A DNA stretch of 64,000 nt from Sporolactobacillus shoreicorticis (lineage in GTDB: Bacteria; Bacillota; Bacilli; Bacillales; Sporolactobacillaceae). Positions within the stretch are counted from its first letter, which is position 1, and each line of letters opens with the position of its first letter. This document shows, piece by piece, positions 55,778 through 64,000 of the stretch. Under the pieces are notes generated by a model. It ran no database searches. It had not been told where the DNA came from and was given only the letters and a program-made list of their open reading frames with translations. Both the position numbers and the translations under genes were made by a program. The stretch covers positions 1-64,000 of the forward strand of contig NZ_JAMXWM010000002.1 in NCBI RefSeq assembly GCF_024125445.1, read 5' to 3'.

Positions 55778-56611
55778 ATGAGTACATTAACCGAAAAAAA
55801 ACAGGCGCTCGTTGATCAATTGAAAAAGATGAATCGCGTGGTTGTCGCATTTTCCGGAGGCATTGACAGCACGCTCGTTCTGAAAATGGCGCTGGACACA
55901 CTGGGCAAAGACAATGTGCTTGCTGTTGTGGCCAACTCGGAACTTTTTACGAATGAAGAATTTGATAAAGCTGTTTCTTTGGCAAAGGACCTAGGTGCTG
56001 TGGTTAAGGAAGCTGAACTCAGCTATCTGTCTGAAGAACATATCAAACGTAATACGCCGGACAGCTGGTACTACGCGAAGAAAGGCTTCTACGCGCGAAT
56101 GAACGAGATTGCGGCTGCTGAAGGTTTTGCGTTTGTACTGGACGGCATGATCAAGGATGACGAAAGCGATTTCCGCCCAGGTCTGCGTGCTCGGACAGAA
56201 GCAGGTGCACGAAGTGTTCTCCAGGAAGCCGGTTTCTATAAAACTGATGTTCGCGCCTTGGCGAAAATTATTGGTCTGAACAACTGGAATAAAGTCTCTT
56301 CATGCTCGGTTTCTTCTCGCTTCCCATATGGTACAACACTGACGTTGGAAAAAATCGATCAGGTCATGAAAGCGGAAAAATATATTCGCGAACTCGGTTT
56401 TCCTGTTGTCCGCGTCCGCTCTCATGGAGAGATTGCCCGTGTTGAGATCCCGGCAGAACGCTTAAACGACTTGCTTGAAGTGAATGACAAAATCAGCCAA
56501 GCGCTCACTGAGTTCGGTTTCCGTTACGTAACACTTGATCTGAGCGGTTTCCGCAGCGGACGGATGAACGAAACCCTTTCAGCACAAGAACGCAAGGCAT
56601 TTGTTTCTTAA
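55778..56611 (+). CDS. larE: Pincer cofactor sulfur transferase
   Basis: This 277-residue PP-loop enzyme adenylates the carboxylated precursor and inserts sulfur. The PP-loop is VAFSGGIDSTL (23-33). C176 in VSSCSVSSRFPYG is at the exact position of the L. plantarum cysteine that gives up its own sulfur, and only this one is present rather than the three-cysteine cluster of iron-sulfur LarE forms. So a sacrificial mechanism is expected. AAAGGAAGG precedes the ATG. Confidence 0.93.
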   Translation: MSTLTEKKQALVDQLKKMNRVVVAFSGGIDSTLVLKMALDTLGKDNVLAVVANSELFTNEEFDKAVSLAKDLGAVVKEAELSYLSEEHIKRNTPDSWYYAKKGFYARMNEIAAAEGFAFVLDGMIKDDESDFRPGLRARTEAGARSVLQEAGFYKTDVRALAKIIGLNNWNKVSSCSVSSRFPYGTTLTLEKIDQVMKAEKYIRELGFPVVRVRSHGEIARVEIPAERLNDLLEVNDKISQALTEFGFRYVTLDLSGFRSGRMNETLSAQERKAFVS

Positions 56612-56766
56612 GTACAAGGTCGTTAATAAGCGGCTGAAATTTTTGAATCTCAAGAATGGATGTCACCTTTTTTAACCTATGAAGAAAGTAGAAAGATTCA
56701 CGGAATGCTTGAAAGGCTTGGCTTCATCAAATTTTCTTTACGATGAGAAAGAAAGGAAGAACTAAA

Positions 56767-57774
56767 GTGTTGAAAAAGTGTCTCCCCTACTATATCGGGT
56801 CGTTCATCTTGCATATGCTTGGATTCGGTCTGCTTTTTCTGGCGACTGAGATCAACTCGGTCATGTTCAGCCTTGGTCTTGTGGCGTATACACTCGGCCT
56901 TCGCCATGCCTTTGATGCGGATCACATTGCGGCTATAGACAATACGGTGCGTAAATTGACACAGCAAAAAAGGAATTCATTGGGGGTCGGCTTTTATTTT
57001 TCACTCGGCCATTCTTCGGTTGTCTTTGCGATGTCTGTTCTTTTGGCTGTTTCGGTTCGCTGGGCGCAGCACCATTTGCCGCAGTTTGCACATATCGGCG
57101 GATTCGTCGGTGCTGCTGTCTCCGGAAGCTTCCTGATTGTGATTGCCATCATCAACCTAGTTATCTTAATCGATTTGCAGAAAATGCTTCGACGTGTTAG
57201 GATGCGCAAATTCGATCAAGTGAAGTTTGAGCAGATGCTGCAGTCTCGAGGCTTTTTGTCCCACGTATGCGCACCGCTTTTTTCTTTTATCAACAGAAGC
57301 TGGCATGTGTTTCCACTGGGATTCTTGTTTGGTCTCGGTTTTGATACAGCGACGGAAATTAGTTTGCTTGCACTCTCGGCGGAATCAGCAAGGGCACATA
57401 TGTCCTTTGCCGCTATTCTTGCTCTGCCGATCCTTTTCGCGGCGGGCATGAATGTCATGGACACAACTGATTCGGTCATGATGACCCGCGCCTACCGCTG
57501 GGCACTTGATACGCCTGTTCGAAAAATTTATTATAACATAACGGTTACAGCCATCTCGGTTGCCGCGGCATTAATGATCGGTGCTGTTGAGCTCAGTCAG
57601 GTTGCCGGTGAGGCGTTTCAGCTGCAAGGGAGCTTTTGGAACTGGGTGCAGCAAATTGATTTAAACTGGATGGGTTACGGACTAATCATTCTCTTTATCG
57701 TGGTATGGGGGGGTTCGTACTTCATTTGGAAATGTCTCCATATTAGTCGGCGCTGGAAGCAATACTATTTCTGA
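56767..57774 (+). CDS. NiCoT family nickel transporter
   Basis: This 335-residue, roughly eight-helix permease is of the HoxN/NixA family. The signature GLRHAFDADHIAAIDN, then FSLGHSSVVFA, LGFDTATEI and GMNVMDTTDSVMM are all present. It follows larE by about 150 bases on the same strand and very likely supplies nickel for the LarA cofactor. I choose the GTG at 56767, nine bases after AAAGGA; the ATG at 56743 has no ribosome site. Cobalt transport cannot be excluded from sequence. Confidence 0.88.
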   Translation: MLKKCLPYYIGSFILHMLGFGLLFLATEINSVMFSLGLVAYTLGLRHAFDADHIAAIDNTVRKLTQQKRNSLGVGFYFSLGHSSVVFAMSVLLAVSVRWAQHHLPQFAHIGGFVGAAVSGSFLIVIAIINLVILIDLQKMLRRVRMRKFDQVKFEQMLQSRGFLSHVCAPLFSFINRSWHVFPLGFLFGLGFDTATEISLLALSAESARAHMSFAAILALPILFAAGMNVMDTTDSVMMTRAYRWALDTPVRKIYYNITVTAISVAAALMIGAVELSQVAGEAFQLQGSFWNWVQQIDLNWMGYGLIILFIVVWGGSYFIWKCLHISRRWKQYYF

Positions 57775-57806
57775 CCGATTGCGCCAAAGTGGTTATCACG
57801 TAAAAG

Positions 57807-57847
57807 AAAAGCTGCTCTCTCATGGATTAAGGGCAGCTTTTTTTGCA
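57807..57847 (+). terminator. Terminator after the nickel transporter
   Basis: AAAAGCTGC pairs with GCAGCTTTT around 17 bases and is followed by more T's, about 30 bases after the stop. Confidence 0.8.
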
Positions 57848-57853
57848 TTCCTT

Positions 57854-58465
57854 TTAAGTGGCCAAAGCCTGATCTTTGCTGCTCACAGAAAATACAATAG
57901 CTTCACGCTGCTCTGTTTTGCCAAGTGCATAAACTTTACTGTAATTCTCCTCATTAAAAAATCGGAATGGAACTTTTCGATTATAGGCATAAGGAAATCC
58001 ATCAAGCAGTACGATTCCATCCGTATACTTCAAGTTTTCATCCAGGTAAGGATCAAACAAATAGAGATACTGTTCGGCGATGGCTGCCTTCGTAGCCAGC
58101 GCATAGTGTTCACCACCGTAGTTTAGCCGGAGAATGGCTACGCTGCCATTCTTAATCGCAGCAATGATTGCGCTGCTTTCACTTAGATAAACCTGCTTCC
58201 CAGCATAATAGGTTCCATTGATGGGCAGTCCTTTAATGGGGCCATTATGATTCAGCCACTGGGTGATAAATTTCATTGCCGCTTTTGATGTGCCGCTCTT
58301 GCCGATTTCACCGTCTGTGTTATATGTATCAAGGGAATACGTTGTAATTGCCTTGATTATATCAGGCGGAACCACTTCTCGCGGAAAAAGGTAGTTAACT
58401 GCATTTAACAGTGTTACTGTGCCGCAGTCATACTCAGACATTTGATAATAGAGTGGTGTCTTCAT
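57854..58465 (-). CDS. Peptidase C39-like family protein
   Basis: This 203-residue protein begins YYQMSEYDCGTVTLLNAVNYL, where C14 in DCG is the likely nucleophile of a papain-like C39 fold, and has GGEHYALATKA (about 117) with the likely catalytic histidine and FDPYLDEN for the aspartate. There is no signal peptide or transporter domain, so it may be a stand-alone cytoplasmic hydrolase. GTGAGGA precedes the ATG. It is convergent with the nickel transporter; no partner gene is evident. Confidence 0.65.
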   Translation of the reverse strand: MKTPLYYQMSEYDCGTVTLLNAVNYLFPREVVPPDIIKAITTYSLDTYNTDGEIGKSGTSKAAMKFITQWLNHNGPIKGLPINGTYYAGKQVYLSESSAIIAAIKNGSVAILRLNYGGEHYALATKAAIAEQYLYLFDPYLDENLKYTDGIVLLDGFPYAYNRKVPFRFFNEENYSKVYALGKTEQREAIVFSVSSKDQALAT

Positions 58466-58965
58466 GCATTTTCCTCACTTATAATGGTTATTTGGGTTAA
58501 AGCTTTCTTCAAAGGTCACCAATGAAATTGCTTGCCAGCACGAGCAGAATGATTGCAACGCCGGGCGATCTTCAAAGCAACAACGTTTCAGTTCGAATGG
58601 TCAGGCTTTCCGCACTATTGAGCATGGTGGTGAGGATCATTAGCTAAATTATAATTCATAGTGAATGAATGTAAATAAGTCGGATGAAATTACTTTTTTT
58701 AGGCTTCGGATGCCATCAAATTGTCAAAGATTAAAATGTTGGGTGCTACTGTTTTTTTTAGGTGATCCGTAAACTCATTTGGTAAAAGATGACTATCCCT
58801 TTCATGTTCAAAAGTCGCAACCATTTCAGTGCGCCTAAAAAAACTGTCCCTATTTAGCTGTACCGTGGGCAACTTTTTTGTTACCATAAAACAGTTAATA
58901 GCTAAAGATACTGCATTCATAATAGGACAGCTGGTCAAGTTTCGGACACCTGAGCGGAGTGGATT
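58466..58965. other. Intergenic region before the MFS transporter
   Basis: No gene is convincing in these 500 bases. On the minus strand a short frame near 58699-58825 reads MVATFEHERDSHLLPNEF and ends LMASEA; it lacks a clear ribosome site and may be a remnant. Confidence 0.45.
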
Positions 58966-60141
58966 GTGTTGTGGGGAAGAAGTATTGGCACAAATGTGCG
59001 CTATAATTATATTTATAATTTCTGTTCTTTTTTTGGGGTGGCGGCACTTTGGGTGCTTTATCTGACACATCGCGGGATGTCGCTGGTCGAAGTAGGGCTG
59101 CTTGAGAGCATCTTTCATATAAGCAGTTTCATTTTTGAAGTGCCGAGCGGGGCGCTGGCCGATCGTTTGAGGTATCGTACAGTATTGATTCTGGGCCGCA
59201 TCTGCGCAATCGTGAGCAGCTTCATCTTAATTTTTGCCCATGACTTTATTTGGTTTGCTGTTGGGTTCATTGTTTCTGCATGGTCTTATAATCTTAACTC
59301 TGGCACGAATGAGGCTTTGGTCTATGAGTCGCTGCGCAATCTGAAGCAGGCAAGGAAATACATCAAGGTATCAGCGAATATCAATGCGATCTATGAATTT
59401 ACGGACACATTGGGCATTTTTGTAGCAGGCTGGTTTGTCAATGTTTACTTTGAAGGTGTGTACTGGATCCAGATCGGCATTTCATTGCTGGCGATTCTAT
59501 CCGTTATGATGATGGTTGAACCGGAAAAATTGGAACGAAAGACTGAAAAAGTAACCGGTTATTTCGCCATTTTGAAGAGTGCTGCCGTTTTTCTGAAAGA
59601 AAATGCTCAGCTGCGCTTTCTCATGTTTTTCCTTGCCCTGTTTCAAGGAATTGCTGCAACCTACTACTTTTATTTTCAGTCATTTATGGATGGACATGGG
59701 TTCAAAGGAATTCAGATCAGCTTGCTGATGATCGTTTCAGCTGTATTTCAAATCATTGGAGCGAAAATCTCACCAACAATAGAAAAAAAGATCGGTCAAG
59801 TCCGACTGATCAAGTATTTTTCCATTCTGTTGTGTTTGCTGCTTATCCTTTCCTTTGTGAACCAGCTGGCAATGCTGCTCGGCTGCTTCATCGCAATGAA
59901 CACGCTTGTGGCGATCAGTGCGCCAATTTTCAGTAACTATTTCAATAAATTGATCCCATCCTCCAGTCGTGCAACCCTGCTAAGCGTTTCCAGTATGATG
60001 TTCAGCGTGACGATGATTCTCTTGTTTCCGCTTACCGGATGGATGATTGAGAAACTGAGCTTTACGCTGAGTTTTGGAGTAATGGGCAGTATGGCAGCAG
60101 TTTTGTTGATAGGATTTCCACAACTGACGAAGAACAGGTGA
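58966..60141 (+). CDS. MFS transporter
   Basis: This 391-residue, twelve-helix MFS protein resembles the drug or metabolite exporters of Firmicutes. RYNYIYNFCSFFGVAALWVLYL starts helix 1, and EVPSGALADRLRYRTVLILGR (about 58-78) is the loop 2-3 motif. The start may be the GTG at 58966 or TTG at 58969, both behind CGGAG. It stands alone, convergent with the YuxH-like gene. The substrate is not predictable. Confidence 0.75.
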   Translation: MLWGRSIGTNVRYNYIYNFCSFFGVAALWVLYLTHRGMSLVEVGLLESIFHISSFIFEVPSGALADRLRYRTVLILGRICAIVSSFILIFAHDFIWFAVGFIVSAWSYNLNSGTNEALVYESLRNLKQARKYIKVSANINAIYEFTDTLGIFVAGWFVNVYFEGVYWIQIGISLLAILSVMMMVEPEKLERKTEKVTGYFAILKSAAVFLKENAQLRFLMFFLALFQGIAATYYFYFQSFMDGHGFKGIQISLLMIVSAVFQIIGAKISPTIEKKIGQVRLIKYFSILLCLLLILSFVNQLAMLLGCFIAMNTLVAISAPIFSNYFNKLIPSSSRATLLSVSSMMFSVTMILLFPLTGWMIEKLSFTLSFGVMGSMAAVLLIGFPQLTKNR

Positions 60142-60157
60142 AATCAGCAGTGATTGA

Positions 60158-61363
60158 TCAAGGAAGATATCGCTGCCATTTGATTGCGTCAAGATAGGCT
60201 TCCATATATGCCCGTTTTGAAATTGCGGATTGCTCTAAATAGTCGTTAAGTGCGGTCCAATTCGCTTGTTCGAGTAAGAGAACGCCATTAAGATGGATTC
60301 TGAGTTCATTTTCTTGGCCCATCAGTGCTTCTTTTACATCGACAGGAAAAGGGAGTGTAGCGAGAATCGTTTCCATCTTTTGATTTGTAAGCGCATCAAT
60401 CGAGGAAAAGAGTCCAACGAGACAGTAGTTGTCCTCGTCTTGTGCATTCAAAAGCGTTGCCAGTTTTTCCAGCATGCGTCCACGAATGATGCACGCCTTG
60501 ATTAACTCTGCATTAGGCAGAGTTTGAAGCTCTTGAAGGAGAAAGAGGTGCATCCATTTTGATAAATCCTTTACGCCGATCCGTGTGAGAGCATTCTGAA
60601 TGGACCGGACCGGAATCATCGCGCCGTAATGAAGCGTGTTCGCAATCCGCATGATTTTATAGGCAAGTCCAAGGTCATGCTGAAAATGTTTGGACAGTGA
60701 TCTTAAGTTGACATCCTTTTTTTTCAATTCTTTAATGATATGCAGCACATGGTGATTGAATGACGGGATGTCGGTACCGTTAAGCATCGCAGGTTTGCTG
60801 AAAAAATAGCCTTGAAAGAGATGGTAGCCGACCCGCAGTGCTGTGTTGTATTCTTTTTCCGTTTCAATTTTTTCAGCTAAAAAAACTTTTTGCTGTCCGT
60901 ATTTCTTGATCAGGCGAATCTGCTTATGCAGCGCGTGCCGATTGAATTCAATCTTAATTATATCGGCAAGTGACATCAGCGGGGAACGCATCATTTTCGG
61001 ATCAAAAGTAAAGTCGTCCAGAGCCAGTATATAGCCGTCTTTTTTTAACCGCTTGCACGCATCAATGACCGCTTGAGTCAAGGGAACGTTTTCCAGAATC
61101 TCCACAATGATTTTATTGGGAGGCAGCAATCTTGGAAAGTCATTTGTGAGAAAATTTTCCGAGAAGTTGATGAACCCTCTTGTTCCATCAATGAGTTGGT
61201 CGAAGTTCATGACCAGTATGGAGTTTGACAGCAATGCTGCTGTAGCCTGATTGTCATCAGTACCTTCAAAATAATTATTCATGCTTTTTCGATAAAGCAG
61301 TTCATAACCATACAGATTTATTTTCCGATCGAAAATCGGTTGTCTGGCAACATAGACGTCCAT
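60158..61363 (-). CDS. EAL/HDOD signalling protein, YuxH-like
   Basis: This 401-residue protein joins an N-terminal EAL-like domain (1-200: DVYVARQPIFDRKINLYGYELLYR, with ELLYR instead of EALLR) to a C-terminal HDOD domain (about 200-390: LRSLSKHFQHDLGLAYKIMRIAN). In this family the EAL part lacks the residues for cyclic-di-GMP hydrolysis, so it probably binds a nucleotide or protein. It stands alone; the start is the ATG at 61363, without a strong ribosome site. Confidence 0.8.
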   Translation of the reverse strand: MDVYVARQPIFDRKINLYGYELLYRKSMNNYFEGTDDNQATAALLSNSILVMNFDQLIDGTRGFINFSENFLTNDFPRLLPPNKIIVEILENVPLTQAVIDACKRLKKDGYILALDDFTFDPKMMRSPLMSLADIIKIEFNRHALHKQIRLIKKYGQQKVFLAEKIETEKEYNTALRVGYHLFQGYFFSKPAMLNGTDIPSFNHHVLHIIKELKKKDVNLRSLSKHFQHDLGLAYKIMRIANTLHYGAMIPVRSIQNALTRIGVKDLSKWMHLFLLQELQTLPNAELIKACIIRGRMLEKLATLLNAQDEDNYCLVGLFSSIDALTNQKMETILATLPFPVDVKEALMGQENELRIHLNGVLLLEQANWTALNDYLEQSAISKRAYMEAYLDAIKWQRYLP

Positions 61364-61885
61364 CAATTCTCAGCTCACATTCAGACAGCGCAAAGATGCA
61401 ATTCTCTATCTATATTAGCTTGAAAAATAGAAAAAGACAATGATTGGTATGGCGTAGGGAGAAGCTGATTTTGAGAAATGTATCGGATCCGGAACGGGTG
61501 AGGAAGCGCGCTTGCCTGGTGAAAAGCAGCGTTCACAGTCGTTTCACTTTTCATGTCATGGTAGCAAAAATGCGGATCGTGTTGAGGGATGCAGGCGGAG
61601 TCTGGATTTGATTTTGGCGTCATAATCCGCATTCATGGAATTGTCGGATTTATAGACAGGATTCGCGGATTTTGACGCCGAATTTTTTACACAATAGGTG
61701 CAAAATTTTTGAAGGTCGCCCGGCAAATAAGAGACACTAGTCCACGTTCGGTGACGCGGTAGTCGCTGCATTTTGCGGAAACGCTTTCTCCGGCCCAACA
61801 GATACCTGACCGCTTTGCCAGTGACTCGGCAGAGCCAGGTTTACTAATGAAGTGAGGCGATGAATTGTTCATCAATCCCATCTGA
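61364..61885. other. Intergenic region with an inverted repeat
   Basis: No gene was found. The notable feature is a long inverted repeat at 61616-61679, listed separately. Confidence 0.55.
61616..61679. repeat. Inverted repeat with 15-base arms
   Basis: GGCGTCATAATCCGC (61616-61630) pairs with GCGGATTTTGACGCC (61665-61679) at 14 of 15 positions around 34 bases. Shorter CGGAT pieces recur nearby, at 61573 and 61644. It is not followed by a T-run that would mark a terminator. Confidence 0.6.
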
Positions 61886-62287
61886 ATCCCCTACCACATC
61901 CGGCAGTATGAGGTGCTGACCCATCGAATGAAAGCAGACAGCAAACGCGATTATGTGCTTTCGCTTTACAAAAGACTAATGGCCGGTACTGAGGAGAGCA
62001 GTCTATGGACTATGCGCTCAGCCATCTCCCCGACAAAGACTTCCACATTTTTCACAATCTCCGTTTGTACGATCATGTGGATTATTTTCAAATCGATTTT
62101 CTTGTACTTTGTGATCGCTATGCACTAATCCTTGAGGTGAAAAGGCAAGTTAACTTTTGACACGGAGATGCGTCAGCTTATTCGTAAATTGGGTGATGAT
62201 ATCGATATTTTTGATGATCCAATTACTCAGGCACAGTATTTAATGGGGGCGCTGCAACAGTGGCTGAGCAAACTCGGCTGTTCCGGC
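61886..62287 (+). pseudogene. Remnant of a NERD-domain protein gene
   Basis: Three frames together read IRQYEVLTHRMKADSKRDYV, then SMDYALSHLPDKDFHIFHNL and on to FLVLCDRYALILEVK, then GKLTFDTEMRQLIRKLGDD and FDDPITQAQYLMGALQQWL. This is the order of a nuclease-related (NERD) domain protein. Frame changes near 61991 and 62140 and the loss of a start break it. The C-terminal end is replaced by Nudix-like sequence. Confidence 0.75.
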
Positions 62288-62719
62288 ATCGCGGAATGCG
62301 ACAACAAGATGATTATTGTTGACAAAACGGGCAGTCCATATATTTATCGTTATGCCCGAGGCAGCCAAGAAGCGGGTGAGTCACTGCTCGACATGCTCCA
62401 CAGAGAATTTAATGAGGAAACCGGCATGACGGTTTCCGGCTGCATGCAAATTGGCACCTTCGATTTCTTTTTGCCGTGGAAATGAAAGCAGTATACGCAT
62501 GTTCATCATGTCGCGGTCTTCTATCAGGTGACTCAGATGAGCGGTCAATTTAAGGTCTTGCTGAATTTGACGGGCAGGACTCGGTGGGTGCGCACTGGGT
62601 CAGCATTGATGCTGAACATCAATAATGCGTCCCCGCTCGCGTTGAAGGCGGCCGACTGGCTGCGCAACACGACACGGCCTGATCAGGCGACCATTTACCA
62701 ATCATGGACGGTGCTGTAA
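62288..62719 (+). pseudogene. Remnant of a Nudix hydrolase gene
   Basis: From NKMIIVDKTGSPYIYR the frame runs into a complete Nudix box, GSQEAGESLLDMLHREFNEE followed by TGM. A TGA at 62483-62485 interrupts LPWK-KQYTHVHHVAVFYQV. A stretch near 62560-62630 is shifted out of frame, and the tail ASPLALKAADWLRNTTRPD resumes the first frame. The 5' end is fused to the NERD remnant. Confidence 0.75.
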
Positions 62720-63109
62720 CTGCGCCCAAGCTTCCTGAACGGCCCATGCCTGGTGTTCGTGGAATAACAGCTGATCACATGCCAAGACATCAATCCATTC
62801 TAAGAAGTTGTCGTGTTCAGTCGGCTGCTGCACTTGCTCGCCAAGCCGTGCGGTATAAAAATAACCGTCGCCGACCATCGGCCGAGCAACGGGCAGCGTT
62901 GACAGAAAATAACGTTGTGCATAGCCAAGGTAGCGAATCTCATCAATGGTACAGCCTGTTTCCTCAAGCAGCTCGCGCTTTAGGCACTGCTCATTTGTTT
63001 CTCCGCACTCAATTCCTCTGCCGGGAAGAAAATATTGATCGCCGTTTGCGCGAATCAATGCGGCATGGTTTCCTTTAAATATTACAGCATAGGCGCCTTT
63101 TCTCAGCAT
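62702..63109 (-). CDS. Nudix hydrolase
   Basis: This 135-residue protein has a complete Nudix box, GRGIECGETNEQCLKRELLE followed by ETG (about 30-53), with the metal-binding REx2EE glutamates. It should hydrolyse a nucleoside diphosphate linked to another moiety; the substrate is unknown. The ATG at 63109 has GGGTGA upstream; a GTG at 63118 is also possible. Its 3' end overlaps the end of the Nudix remnant on the other strand by 18 bases. Confidence 0.82.
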   Translation of the reverse strand: MLRKGAYAVIFKGNHAALIRANGDQYFLPGRGIECGETNEQCLKRELLEETGCTIDEIRYLGYAQRYFLSTLPVARPMVGDGYFYTARLGEQVQQPTEHDNFLEWIDVLACDQLLFHEHQAWAVQEAWAQLQHRP

Positions 63110-63217
63110 ATAGCTCACCCGCTTTTCTTGATTCCGAAAATGCGCACCGTTTTCACCTCATGAAAAAACAAGATTAAGTTCATAATAGCATAGAGAATAT
63201 GTTGTGGAGGGCTTGCC

Positions 63218-63715
63218 ATGGTCTTTTTTAAACCATTAACCGCAGAAGACGCGAAGCAGTATCGAGCGCTGAGACTCGAAGCAATGACAAATAATCCTGA
63301 GGCATATGCATCTGACTTGAAAACCGAACAGAATCGAACCATGGATCAGATTCGTGAACATCTATCTGATCCCGATGTTTTGACAGTGGGAGGATTCGAC
63401 GGAGAGCGACTGATCGCTATTGCATCGCTGCATCGGGAAACCTTGCCGAAAATGGCGCACCGGGCGACGCTTACCAGCGTTTATGTCGCGCCCGAATACC
63501 GAGGCCAGCGCATTTCCCGGAAAATCATTGAATTTATGATTGACGATGTGAAAAGGAGTGGTGTCACCAAACTTTATTTGTTTGTCGTTACAACCAATGA
63601 ACATGCGATTCATGCCTACAAAAAATTCGGATTTAAAATCTACGGTGAAGATCATGACGCGATGAAGGAAGACGACGGATTCGTCGATGAATACCTCATG
63701 GTGAAGTATATCTAG
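63218..63715 (+). CDS. GNAT family N-acetyltransferase
   Basis: This 165-residue GNAT protein has the acetyl-CoA-binding motif VYVAPEYRGQRISRKIIEFM (about 88-107) and the C-terminal TTNEHAIHAYKKFGFKIYGE. GTGGAGG lies seven bases before the ATG. The acceptor may be a protein N-terminus, an amine or a small molecule. The stop overlaps the stop of the next gene on the other strand. Confidence 0.85.
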   Translation: MVFFKPLTAEDAKQYRALRLEAMTNNPEAYASDLKTEQNRTMDQIREHLSDPDVLTVGGFDGERLIAIASLHRETLPKMAHRATLTSVYVAPEYRGQRISRKIIEFMIDDVKRSGVTKLYLFVVTTNEHAIHAYKKFGFKIYGEDHDAMKEDDGFVDEYLMVKYI

Positions 63716-64000
63716 GCCCATTGAGCGGCCGCTGCTGAACCGTTCAGATCAGCATTGGATGACCAATAATTGCGCATGGTCCCGGAATAAAGGATTTCCG
63801 CCTCATTCAGTTTGAGAAAATCAGAGGGCTTGATAAAACAGGCGGGCTTGCTGAAGCAGTACGCACCGCTTTTTTCCAGCAGCGTTGAAACAAACTGGGA
63901 GCAAAAATAGGCGTTTTTTCCGTTTATCTTGCGATGAAGCATGATGCCGACAATTCCTTTAAAATTATAATGATAGCAGTCGCTGTAATCTTGAAAATAG
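63712..64000 (-). CDS. C-terminal part of an unidentified protein, cut by the window end
   Basis: The frame is open to the end of the window, giving at least 95 residues. YNFKGIVGIMLHRKINGKNAYFCSQFVSTLLEKSG contains a CSQFV segment like the nucleophile region of permuted papain-like (YiiX/NlpC-P60-like) proteins, but the evidence is thin. The internal ATG at 63942 is probably not the start, as the frame continues upstream without a break. Confidence 0.5.
   Translation of the reverse strand, partial: YFQDYSDCYHYNFKGIVGIMLHRKINGKNAYFCSQFVSTLLEKSGAYCFSKPACFIKPSDFLKLNEAEILYSGTMRNYWSSNADLNGSAAAAQWA

Noticed and set aside
58699-59118. A 139-codon minus-strand gene before the MFS transporter
   Set aside because: Its upstream part overlaps the transporter's start region and reads as an antisense shadow; only the short tail might be a remnant.

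Overview
The window looks like chromosome of an endospore-forming, lactic-acid-producing Firmicute, most like Sporolactobacillus or a close relative (inference). Evidence: a germinant-receptor locus, lactobacillus-like pentose genes, a full nickel-pincer lactate racemase operon, and a decayed malate:quinone oxidoreductase gene. No rRNA, tRNA, CRISPR array, intact insertion sequence or prophage was recognised.

Region 1 (1-18.8 kb), pentose catabolism. araE-araB are followed by galM-rpiB on the minus strand and, divergently, araD-araA-acetyltransferase-transaldolase-transketolase. A BglG-type regulator and a galactitol-family PTS (EIIA, EIIC, EIIB) follow, ending in a second, almost identical transaldolase gene, then araR. 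AraR-like operators (core TACGTA) and cre-like sites lie at the ara promoters. The genes carry arabinose to xylulose-5-P and on through the non-oxidative pentose phosphate pathway.

Region 2 (19-29 kb). A germinant receptor has its A and C genes on one strand and its B gene plus a 48-codon membrane-protein gene convergent to them. Then come a metallo-beta-lactamase-fold hydrolase, a satD/DUF3307 pair, an L,D-transpeptidase-like protein, and a WYL regulator divergent from a GyrI-like effector-binding protein.

Region 3 (29.5-38.7 kb), the most unusual part. A compact operon encodes an iterative polyketide or polyunsaturated-lipid synthase cut into separate proteins: KS plus degenerate KS, a PLP-dependent alpha-oxoamine synthase, AT, a protein with four ACP-like repeats then KR and DH, and a phosphopantetheinyl transferase. 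There is no enoyl reductase or thioesterase. The likely product is an unsaturated chain released as an alpha-amino ketone (inference).

Region 4 (38.7-46.2 kb). A quinone-reductase-like gene with a TetR regulator, a broken mqo, a TetR/MFS drug exporter pair and an ABC exporter with divergent TetR. Palindromic operator candidates lie beside all three regulators.

Region 5 (46.2-57.8 kb). A cluster of short palindromic repeats, a dhaKLM dihydroxyacetone kinase operon (dhaK running into dhaL), a long hairpin repeat, a dead glpF, then larR divergent from larA-B-C-D-E and a NiCoT nickel transporter. The lar genes interconvert L- and D-lactate and make the nickel-pincer cofactor.

Region 6 (57.8-64 kb). 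A C39-like protein, an MFS transporter, a YuxH-like EAL/HDOD protein, decayed NERD and Nudix genes, an intact Nudix hydrolase, a GNAT acetyltransferase, and the C-terminal part of a protein that runs off the window.
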